Source: Omnitrophica bacterium RIFOXYB12_FULL_50_7 (GTDB lineage Bacteria; Omnitrophota; Omnitrophia; Omnitrophales; Aquincolibacteriaceae). Taken from it: a DNA stretch of 18,180 bases. Location: the NCBI GenBank assembly GCA_001804345.1, contig MHFU01000151.1, forward strand, positions 1,132 to 19,311, in the 5' to 3' direction. The translations under genes were made by a program, and so were the position numbers. Under the pieces are notes generated by a model. It had not been told where the DNA came from. It made no database searches and saw nothing but the letters and a program-made list of their open reading frames with translations. This document shows positions 12,875 through 18,180 of the stretch, in pieces (position 1 is the stretch's first letter; every line of letters begins with the position of its first letter).

Positions 12875-14119
12875 TTATGCTCCCGTCTCTTCCCGTCCCT
12901 TTTCCACTTCAGGAGCCTTCTCTTCCGTTTCTTCCTCCGCGATATCCGCCCCAAGCGTCTCCGCGGGAACCACCTTCTCAATAATTTTTGTCACCACACC
13001 TTTTTTTGTCGCGGCTTCTTTGGCTGATGCGAGGATCTTCTCGGCTGTCTTGGGACCGACCCCTGGGATCTCGGAAAGCTCTTCCACTGTTTTTTTAAGA
13101 AGCTCCCGGATTCCCTGAATCCCCGCCTCTTTGAGGATCTCCTCTGTCTTTTCTCCAACGCCATCCAACAAGCTGAGAGGGATCTTTTGCGTGGCGCTGC
13201 GCACGTCGAGTTCCCAACCGATCAGCTTTGAAGCAAGACGCACGTTCTGTCCCTTTTTTCCGATCGCAAGCGACAATTGATCGTCCTCGACCAGGATCTC
13301 GGCGCTTTGTCGATCCGGATTGAGCGTGATCTTTTTTAGTTCGGCCGGCGCCATAGCGTTCTTGATGTAGGTCTCTACGTCGTCACTGTAACGAATGATA
13401 TCGATCTTCTCCCCTCCAAGCTCGCGCACAATGCTTTTAACGCGCTGCCCGCGAACACCCACACAGGAGCCCACACAGTCGATCTTTTCATCCGTCGAAG
13501 TCACGGCAATCTTGGTGCGGGACCCCGCCTCACGCGCCACAGCCTTGACCTTCACAAGCCCGTCGTGAATCTCCGGCACTTCCATTTCAAAGAATTGCGT
13601 CACAAGGTCCGGATGGGTTCTCGATAAAATGACCTCCGGCCCTTTGGATGTTTTTTTGACTTCCATCACGTACGCGCGCACCACATTCCCCTGGCGGAAA
13701 CTGTCGAGCGGCGATTGCTCGCGCGCAGGCAAAATACCTTCCGTCTTTCCGAAATCCACAATAATGGCCTTGGACTCGATGCGATGAACGCTGCCGGAAA
13801 CGATATCACCTTGTTTGTGGCTGTATTCTTCAAAAATGGATTCACGCTCGGCTTCGCGGATCTTCTGAATAATAACTTGTTTGGCGGTTTGCGCGGCAAT
13901 ACGGCCGAAACGGGGATCGTGGATCTCTTTGCCGTCGAGGGTCATGGTAATACGGAAGGTCTTGGGATCGATCTGAACGTCGAAGGCATCTCCCTTCTCA
14001 GGCGAACCCTTGCGGCAGGCTGAGATCAGGGCGTGACGAAGCGCATCCAGGAGGACCTCTTTAGAAATCCCCTTCTCTTTTTCTATATATTCCAGCGAAG
14101 CCAGCAAATCTTGTGACAT
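12875..14119 (-). CDS. nusA: Transcription termination/antitermination factor NusA
   Basis: It binds RNA polymerase and nascent RNA, promotes pausing and hairpin-dependent termination, and takes part in rRNA antitermination. ATG 14119 is chosen, with AGGGAC before it. Upstream in-frame codons to 14206 overlap the leader terminator and are not family-like. The product has 414 residues. It has an N-terminal polymerase-binding domain (MSQDLLASLEYIEKEKGIS...), an S1 domain (DIVSGSVHRIESKAIIVDFG, about 108-127), KH1 (EKIDCVGSCVGVRGQRVK), KH2 (LAIGKKGQNVRLASKLIG), and a C-terminal helix-hairpin-helix region (LLDGVGEKTEEILKEAG and IPGVGPKTAEKIL) followed by an acidic tail. It is first in the leftward operon. 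The leader carries a promoter and an intrinsic terminator. rimP, which often precedes nusA, is not present here. Confidence 0.98.
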   Translation of the reverse strand: MSQDLLASLEYIEKEKGISKEVLLDALRHALISACRKGSPEKGDAFDVQIDPKTFRITMTLDGKEIHDPRFGRIAAQTAKQVIIQKIREAERESIFEEYSHKQGDIVSGSVHRIESKAIIVDFGKTEGILPAREQSPLDSFRQGNVVRAYVMEVKKTSKGPEVILSRTHPDLVTQFFEMEVPEIHDGLVKVKAVAREAGSRTKIAVTSTDEKIDCVGSCVGVRGQRVKSIVRELGGEKIDIIRYSDDVETYIKNAMAPAELKKITLNPDRQSAEILVEDDQLSLAIGKKGQNVRLASKLIGWELDVRSATQKIPLSLLDGVGEKTEEILKEAGIQGIRELLKKTVEELSEIPGVGPKTAEKILASAKEAATKKGVVTKIIEKVVPAETLGADIAEEETEEKAPEVEKGREETGA

Positions 14120-14177
14120 TTTGTCCCTGATCCCTTCGGTATCCTGAGCTCGGCCCCCAGAAACAACTTGGGGCGAG

Positions 14178-14211
14178 AAAAAAAAGAAGTGGGTTTGTGC
14201 GCCCACTTCTT
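14178..14211 (-). terminator. Intrinsic terminator in the nusA leader (candidate attenuator)
   Basis: Reading leftward, a 10-bp perfect stem AAGAAGTGGG (14211-14202) / CCCACTTCTT (14193-14184) encloses an 8-nt loop. The final Ts of the stem continue into an unbroken run of T down to 14178, then CTCG. It lies about 17 nt after the start predicted from the promoter at 14236-14263 and 59 nt before the nusA ATG. It could end read-through from the acyltransferase gene, or act as an attenuator for the whole operon. Confidence 0.75.
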
Positions 14212-14235
14212 CGCATTTCTAAAATTGATGAGCGT

Positions 14236-14263
14236 ATTCTAGGGAATTTTCCCAAAAAGTCAA
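14236..14263 (-). promoter_or_regulatory. Sigma70-type promoter for the nusA operon
   Basis: On the minus strand TTGACT (14263-14258) and TAGAAT (14241-14236) are spaced by 16 nt. Each differs from consensus at one position. The predicted start is near 14228. It lies between heptamer hairpin B and the leader terminator, and no other good hexamer pair was found before nusA. Confidence 0.6.
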
Positions 14264-14283
14264 TTGAAGAAAACCCCTCCTTA

Positions 14284-14352
14284 AGACCAAAGACTGTAGA
14301 CAAAAGACCAAAGACTAATGTCGCTGGTCTCTGGTCGCTGGTCTTTAGTCTA
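14284..14352. repeat. Heptamer-repeat hairpin B (AGAC units) upstream of nusA
   Basis: AGAC occurs at 14284, 14291, 14298, 14305 and 14312: five units, exactly 7 nt apart. The complementary core (T/G/A)GTC occurs at 14319, 14326, 14333, 14340 and 14347, again exactly every 7 nt. The arms are nearly adjacent. The three bases between cores vary between units, so the arms pair at the cores and only partly between. It lies between the acyltransferase stop and the nusA promoter. Apart from this element, the promoter and the terminator, I see nothing else in the 290-nt spacer. Confidence 0.85.
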
Positions 14353-14409
14353 TATAATAGTCATAACTCTCTTACTGAAAATAAGTTGTGTTGCTTAAGA
14401 GGTAAGGTT

Positions 14410-15303
14410 TTAGACAGGAGGAGTCCGCCAGCGGCGGTGGGCCCAAAGCCAATCGCCGGGCCGTTTGCGGATTTCTTCCTCGATCTTCGTAACATACTGC
14501 TGGGTATTGGCCAAAAGATCGGCCTGGAGGTCCCCGGTCCTGATCAACTGGAAAAGTGGTCCATATTTTATTTTCGAACAACCATTCTCGTCGCGATAGA
14601 AGAACGCCGGCAGCACCGGATATTCGTATTTAAGAGCAAGCATCGCCGGTAACGTACTCGTCGCAGCTTTACGTCCAAAAAAATCCACCCACACCGAACC
14701 TTGGGCTTCATGCTGATCGATAAGCACCGCCAGGATCCCGCGCTGCTTGAGCACCTCGAGAGAGGATCGCACGGCGCCTGATTTTTCGATATTGGTCAGA
14801 TTCGCCGCTTCGCGCATTTCCATGATATATTGATAAAGATAAGGATTCTTCACCGGACGGCCTACCGCATGCACGTGAAGTCCGTATTTTTTAATGGGAA
14901 TAGCGAGCCACTCCCAATTCCCGAAATGCGAAACGATCGCGATAAATCCCCCCTTTTTTTTCACCGCCTCCAGAAGCGGTGTCACGTCCGGTGGCCCAAT
15001 GTAGCGCTCGGGATTCGCAGAGGCTTCAGGCGTATGCAGAAACTCAAAAACAAGCTTAAAAAGATTCTGGATCGACTGTTCCGCGATCCGGAGAAGTTCA
15101 GCCTCTGTTTTTTCCGTTCCGAATGCCAGGCGAAGATTTTTCAGCATGGTCTCCCGCCGGATACCGAAAACCCGAACGGCAAGCATTCCCAGAATGTTCG
15201 CGATCTTGTAGCTGATCCGGAAAGGCATGAGACGAAGCAAGAATGCCAGAAATCTGAGGGCGAAGTATTCGAGAAAGAAAAGGGGCTTTTTGAATGAGGC
15301 CAT
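14410..15303 (-). CDS. LpxL/HtrB-type lysophospholipid (lipid A) acyltransferase
   Basis: An inner-membrane acyltransferase of the LpxL/LpxM/HtrB family, which adds secondary acyl chains to lipid A or related lipids. The catalytic H-x4-E motif is seen as HFGNWE with His126. Before it comes IAIVSHFG, and after it AVGRPVKNPYLYQYI. Further on are the LAVLIDQHEAQGSVWVDFFGRKAATSTLP block, typical of the acyl-binding motif III, and a terminal HRRWR. A hydrophobic stretch near the N-terminus (about 10-30) anchors it. The length of 298 residues is normal. ATG 15303 is used; an in-frame TTG at 15330 is possible, and neither has a clear Shine-Dalgarno. The exact acyl acceptor cannot be told from sequence. 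It is separated from nusA by a promoter and a terminator, so it is likely a separate unit. Confidence 0.88.
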   Translation of the reverse strand: MASFKKPLFFLEYFALRFLAFLLRLMPFRISYKIANILGMLAVRVFGIRRETMLKNLRLAFGTEKTEAELLRIAEQSIQNLFKLVFEFLHTPEASANPERYIGPPDVTPLLEAVKKKGGFIAIVSHFGNWEWLAIPIKKYGLHVHAVGRPVKNPYLYQYIMEMREAANLTNIEKSGAVRSSLEVLKQRGILAVLIDQHEAQGSVWVDFFGRKAATSTLPAMLALKYEYPVLPAFFYRDENGCSKIKYGPLFQLIRTGDLQADLLANTQQYVTKIEEEIRKRPGDWLWAHRRWRTPPV

Positions 15304-15414
15304 GGGCTTAACCGGGGGGTTTTTGATCAATTCTTTTAGTCTCTTGCGACCAGCTTCGCTCTTCCAGTTATCTTTGCCGTTGGCATTTTTTTATTTCTTA
15401 AAATGTTAAAATTC

Positions 15415-15972
15415 CTATTTGAACCTGATTGATTTTTTTATTCTTTCAAAATCCGGCACATCTTTTTCAAACGCCTTACTAGAATATAAAGTAAAGTAAT
15501 GAAAACAACCTTTATATTTCCCAATAACTAGTAATCTTATCTTTAACAACTCTTCTCTGTCCCGGTAAGAAAAAGTGATGTCTTTTGCTTTCGCGTTATT
15601 AATTTTAGTAGAAATATTGCTGATCAGCCGGAAATTTTTATTGCCCTTAAAAGGACTTAAAAGGTCACTCGCTTCTCGGTCCAGATCTTTTTTGGAAGAA
15701 TAATCCCTGGACGCGGCTTCAGAGATTTTTGAATGGGAAAAAATAAAAATGGATTTTTCTTCCGGAGAAGTAAACATGTACCCTTCCGGAATATTACCGA
15801 CCCTGGTCCAGCCGATAGGATAATCAAAAGCAATTCCGGTCTTTATATCACTATGGGTTACAAATTCCGAGGGATTTTGTTCTGATTGTTTTTTCAGAGA
15901 AACCATGAATAAGACAGCTATCGAGATAGCCGCGACGACGATCAGTGGAATAATATAAATTCTTTTTTTCAT
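15415..15972 (-). CDS. Membrane-anchored protein, possibly PsbP-like domain
   Basis: A 185-residue protein with an N-terminal membrane anchor or uncleaved signal (about residues 5-27, IIPLIVVAAISIAVLFMV), so the rest is probably outside the cytoplasmic membrane. The segment GIAFDYPIGWTRVGN...YMFTSPEEKSIFIFS, followed by alternating strands and a final short helix (ERIKKSIRFK), resembles the PsbP/DcrB (Mog1-like) fold often seen in bacterial lipoproteins of unknown role. This is a fold impression only, and no function can be given. Its ATG overlaps the stop of the upstream transglutaminase-like gene by 4 nt (ATGA), which means tight coupling. Codons are noticeably more AT-rich than in the nusA operon. 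Confidence 0.65.
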   Translation of the reverse strand: MKKRIYIIPLIVVAAISIAVLFMVSLKKQSEQNPSEFVTHSDIKTGIAFDYPIGWTRVGNIPEGYMFTSPEEKSIFIFSHSKISEAASRDYSSKKDLDREASDLLSPFKGNKNFRLISNISTKINNAKAKDITFSYRDREELLKIRLLVIGKYKGCFHYFTLYSSKAFEKDVPDFERIKKSIRFK

Positions 15973-17333
15973 ATTTTGTTTCTCTTGAATAATCTAACTA
16001 TGCCTTTTATTAAAAATTTCAATAACATAAAAATCCTCGATAGAACTGTTTTTTCTCTCTTCAAAATAAATTTTTCATAAAGAAGGTAAAGACCGAGGCT
16101 CATAACAATAAAACCAACGGTGATCATTTTGATTTTTATTATTATTTCCTTCAATAGATTACTTTTCTTTATTGTTTTATCCGGCCCTGTTTTAATTTTA
16201 TTATCTATCGAACCAATATGTAATTTATTGGTAACTTTCCAGACTTTTTCTATATTTTCATATGAACCCTCCAGGTCGTTTTCTTTCAAAACCTGCAGTA
16301 ACTCTTTGGGAGCTTGCGGACCCATAAAAAACTCTGAATTGCGTGACGGTGTCCCCTTCTCACTATTAACACAACTAGCATAAAGTAAAACCTCCGGATC
16401 CCCCGGGGGCAAACAGGCCGTGCCATCTCGAGCGATAACCATATTTTGCGTCCAGGGCTCTTTACTATAAAGAATCAAACCGAGCGCTATTTTAATTTTT
16501 TGATAATTACTGGTTTTATTATCAATTAATAAACGAATTGATTCGCCTCTAATTCTTAAATTTCCAAATAATTTAAAATTAACAAGTTTGTCCAGGATAG
16601 CTTTTTTAAGCGATGTATAGGACAGACTATTACACTTTTTAAGATCGGGATCCACTTCTCTGGGTTTAAGTTTGACAAAATCCTTATACCAGGTTGGATC
16701 TAAATCAAATTCTTCTCCGGTAGAAGTATGCACTCTAACCCACATATGATCGTGATTTTGATTAGTCACCATCCGAGAATCAATCCCTTGTTTCTTAAGT
16801 GCGGCATTTAATAAAGCTGCCTGATCCCTGCAAATACCCCCTTTACTGGAAAGGATTTCTTCAAAAGTTGAATGTATATTTAAATTAACAGTGTCGCTTC
16901 CAGGCGTACCATAATTAGGAACCGCTTCAGTGGTCAATTGATAAATTCGAGAAATTTTCTCCATCTCACTTCCATCAACTTTACCAACTTCTGAAAAAAA
17001 ATCTCTTGTGAGAGGAGAATCATAGGTAAAAGGAGAAGTTACGCCGCCAATTCGTCTTAATAAAGAACCAACGGGTCCCTCTTCTGCCACTCTAGGAACC
17101 ATTTGAAGCATGAAGGACGCGCCTTCTCTTACGTTTTTTTCCGCTTCAAATTGTTCAACTTCAGCAGTAGTTTTATATCCCAACTCGGTCCTTATTTTTC
17201 CGGGGACATAAGGCGAAGATGTTTGCCCGCTGACGCTTTGATAATTAAAAAAGAAACACCCAAATATTAAAAACGAAAGGATCGGTAGAGTGATTTCTTT
17301 TTTAAAAATATTATGATTGGAATTTTTCCTCAT
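15969..17333 (-). CDS. Secreted or membrane-anchored transglutaminase-like protein
   Basis: A 454-residue protein. The N-terminus has basic residues, then a hydrophobic stretch (about 15-33), and likely cleavage after VSGQ; the C-terminus has one membrane helix (about 400-422) with a Lys/Arg-rich tail. The bulk is thus outside the inner membrane, anchored at its end. A papain-like transglutaminase core is clear: GGICRDQA with Cys168, HMWVRV with His196 and LDPTW with Asp212, the complete catalytic triad in the right order and spacing. Bacterial members act as proteases, peptide hydrolases or cross-linkers of cell-envelope material; the substrate here is unknown. There is no recognisable domain between about 230 and 400. 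It is coupled by ATGA overlap to the next gene. The DNA is AT-rich compared with the nusA operon, which may mean later acquisition. Confidence 0.82.
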   Translation of the reverse strand: MRKNSNHNIFKKEITLPILSFLIFGCFFFNYQSVSGQTSSPYVPGKIRTELGYKTTAEVEQFEAEKNVREGASFMLQMVPRVAEEGPVGSLLRRIGGVTSPFTYDSPLTRDFFSEVGKVDGSEMEKISRIYQLTTEAVPNYGTPGSDTVNLNIHSTFEEILSSKGGICRDQAALLNAALKKQGIDSRMVTNQNHDHMWVRVHTSTGEEFDLDPTWYKDFVKLKPREVDPDLKKCNSLSYTSLKKAILDKLVNFKLFGNLRIRGESIRLLIDNKTSNYQKIKIALGLILYSKEPWTQNMVIARDGTACLPPGDPEVLLYASCVNSEKGTPSRNSEFFMGPQAPKELLQVLKENDLEGSYENIEKVWKVTNKLHIGSIDNKIKTGPDKTIKKSNLLKEIIIKIKMITVGFIVMSLGLYLLYEKFILKREKTVLSRIFMLLKFLIKGIVRLFKRNKI

Positions 17334-17360
17334 GTTGCTTTTTTCTTCTTATGCAATTTT

Positions 17361-17738
17361 TTATATTCTCATATAAGGGAAGCTGATTTTTGAAGCAATT
17401 TTCCCAACGATGGGTAAAGCGGCTTCTCCGCCTTTTATAATATTTTTAATACCCAACAAGGAAAGAATGATCCAGGTGCACATAAGTAACGATATAACTA
17501 TTCCTAGCCAAACTTGAAAATCAAAAAATGCAACCAATCCGGTAACAATTTCAGCAAGAAAAAGAACGAAACCCTGCCTTATATGAAATTTTATAGTTGG
17601 ATTGTCTTTACAAATGAATATGGGGGCCCAAAAAAGAATACTGAGGTAACTAAAAATCGTCACTAGCTTTTTTGGAATGGTAAGCGGGGGGACTGGAATG
17701 TTCGGCTCTGTTTGATTTGTATTGGGTAGAGACGCCAT
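17361..17738 (-). CDS. Small membrane protein (DUF4870/Tic20-like)
   Basis: A 125-residue protein with a Pro-rich cytoplasmic-type N-terminus (about 1-22) and three hydrophobic stretches (about 27-45, 55-72, 74-95). The segment with two basic-aromatic features, IKFHIRQGFVLFLAEIV, matches the KFH-x-x-QG motif of DUF4870/Tic20-like small membrane proteins. Their function is unknown. The start is ATG 17738, with TACAAT only 6 nt before it. That could be a -10 box of a near-leaderless transcript, but no good -35 was found. It precedes the transglutaminase-like gene by 27 nt and is probably in the same operon. Confidence 0.65.
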   Translation of the reverse strand: MASLPNTNQTEPNIPVPPLTIPKKLVTIFSYLSILFWAPIFICKDNPTIKFHIRQGFVLFLAEIVTGLVAFFDFQVWLGIVISLLMCTWIILSLLGIKNIIKGGEAALPIVGKIASKISFPYMRI

Positions 17739-17793
17739 GACTTTATTGTAACATTATTTTTTTCTTAAGGTAGCGCATTATGAGAAGGAAAGA

Positions 17794-17814
17794 GCTGATT
17801 CATAAAAAATCAGC
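17794..17814 (-). terminator. Hairpin at the 3' end of tRNA-Gly
   Basis: GCTGATT (17794-17800) and AATCAGC (17808-17814) pair with a 7-nt loop. On the minus strand the hairpin begins within the last 3 nt of the tRNA gene and is followed by a pyrimidine-rich stretch (CTCTTTCC), so it may be a weak terminator or 3'-processing signal. Confidence 0.35.
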
Positions 17815-17882
17815 GGGCAGCGGGAATCGAACCCGCATGACTAGCTTGGAAGGCTAGGACATTACCATTATGCTATGCCCGC
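17812..17882 (-). tRNA. tRNA-Gly(TCC)
   Basis: Read leftward, a full cloverleaf of 71 nt is visible: acceptor GCGGGCA / TGCCCGC, a D-arm with AATGGTAAT, an anticodon stem CTAGC / GCTAG around the loop CTTCCAA (anticodon TCC, glycine), and a T-arm GCGGG-TTCGATT-CCCGC. The discriminator base is T and CCA is not encoded. The copy at 17899-18022 shares its first 56 nt but is broken. Confidence 0.92.
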
Positions 17883-17898
17883 ATTTCAAAACAACGCT

Positions 17899-18022
17899 CG
17901 GGAATCTCCGCCTGCAATAGCGTCTGCTATTGCAGGACGGATTCGTCCTCGCCAAAGGCGAGGCGAAGAACCCGCATGACTAGCTTGGAAGGCTAGGACA
18001 TTACCATTATGCTATGCCCGCA
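17899..18022 (-). pseudogene. Broken tandem copy of tRNA-Gly(TCC), T-loop split by a hairpin insert
   Basis: Positions 17968-18023 are identical to 17829-17884 of the intact tRNA (offset 139), covering the acceptor 5' strand, D-arm, anticodon arm and the first half of the T-arm. The T-loop then breaks: after TTC come 61 nt of palindromic DNA (17907-17967), and only after that the missing GATTCCCG (17906-17899). The 3' acceptor strand TGCCCGC is absent. The copy cannot fold as a tRNA end to end and is most likely inactive. The perfect identity of the rest implies a recent duplication or gene conversion. Confidence 0.8.
17907..17967. repeat. 61-nt double-hairpin insert in the tRNA-Gly copy
   Basis: There are two adjacent hairpins with the same design. 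The first has CCTGCAATAGC (17911-17921) / GCTATTGCAGG (17926-17936), loop GTCT, extended by TCCG / CGGA with a one-base bulge at 17937. The second has CCTCGCC (17947-17953) / GGCGAGG (17957-17963), loop AAA, extended by TTCG / CGAA with a one-base bulge at 17946. The base at 17941 closes the first, and 17942 opens the second. Confidence 0.8.
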
Positions 18023-18093
18023 TGAATCTCAAATCCCAAACGAGGGGTTATTCTAGCGAAGGAACAAAGGACGCGCTACTTTTTTTAGATGCC

Positions 18094-18180
18094 TGTCAGT
18101 TACGAATTAAAAGTGGACAGGTTTTAAGGGATTTACGAATTAAAACTGGACACCCCCTTGAGGTCCTGGGTTTTGAAGGT
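18094..18180. mobile_element. Possible end of an IS21-type insertion sequence, continuing off the window
   Basis: TTACGAATTAAAAGTGGACA (18100-18119) and TTACGAATTAAAACTGGACA (18133-18152) are direct repeats with 19 of 20 identical positions, 33 nt apart. Multiple direct terminal repeats and a TG at the outer end (18094) are features of IS21-family ends. No transposase codons lie in the window, so this could equally be a solo end left by a lost element. Confidence 0.4.

Noticed and set aside
12874..12981. Upstream in-frame start for infB inside nusA
   Set aside because: The Arg-rich codons are a frame-shifted reading of the nusA tail; ATG 12873 directly after the nusA stop is well supported.
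14120..14206. Upstream in-frame start for nusA
   Set aside because: It would begin inside the terminator hairpin and add 29 residues unlike any NusA; ATG 14119 has a Shine-Dalgarno.
15361..15400. Plus-strand hairpin with a T run near 15378-15397
   Set aside because: The stem is only 4 bp and no plus-strand gene precedes it.
17907..17967. Self-splicing or archaeal-type tRNA intron
   Set aside because: It is too short for a group I intron, sits in the T-loop and not the anticodon loop, and the 3' acceptor strand of this copy is missing.
17812..18023. attL/attR pair of an integrated element formed by the two tRNA-Gly copies
   Set aside because: The copies are only 139 nt apart with no integrase between them; the shared part is the 5' portion of the tRNA, whereas integration usually duplicates the 3' portion.

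Overview
The window is 18.2 kb of bacterial chromosome with moderate GC over most of its length. The organism cannot be fixed from the sequence. A Gram-negative envelope is suggested by the LpxL-type acyltransferase. The compact nusA-infB-rbfA-truB-ribF-rpsO-pnp-dut-ftsK order and the very high load of short palindromes in spacers, and even inside genes, recall environmental candidate-phylum genomes. Omnitrophota is my best guess, from memory only.

Layout. Positions 1-1817 (+ strand): the tail of an ICMT-like membrane methyltransferase, then a tight trio of flavin reductase, fluoride channel CrcB and a DUF190 protein. Positions 1802-14263 (- strand, reading right to left): a sigma70-like promoter with an intrinsic terminator in the leader, then nusA, infB, rbfA, truB, ribF, rpsO, pnp, dut, ftsK and queH. 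This block covers transcription elongation control, translation initiation, 30S maturation, tRNA modification, flavin cofactor synthesis, RNA decay, dUTP removal and chromosome segregation. Positions 14410-15303: an LpxL/HtrB-like acyltransferase in the place where rimP often sits. Positions 15415-17738: a visibly AT-rich set of three membrane or exported proteins, one with a complete transglutaminase-type Cys-His-Asp triad. Positions 17812-18022: tRNA-Gly(TCC) and a damaged tandem copy whose T-loop is split by a 61-nt double hairpin. From about 18094 to the right edge: two direct repeats resembling the end of an IS21-type element.

The most unusual content is the repeat landscape. Three elements share one architecture, four or five 7-bp units followed by the same number of complementary 7-bp units, but each has a different core: TAGGG, AGAC or CAACG. 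One lies inside ribF and adds roughly 30 codons in frame within the riboflavin-kinase domain. A second class (GGGGACAGGC-like near-perfect hairpins) sits in four gene junctions. A third is a 128-bp unit with perfect 14-bp inverted ends that supplies the ribosome binding site and first codons of truB. An 18-nt palindrome is read through in the ftsK linker. Repeat insertion therefore appears to have reshaped untranslated regions, gene starts and protein linkers of essential genes here.
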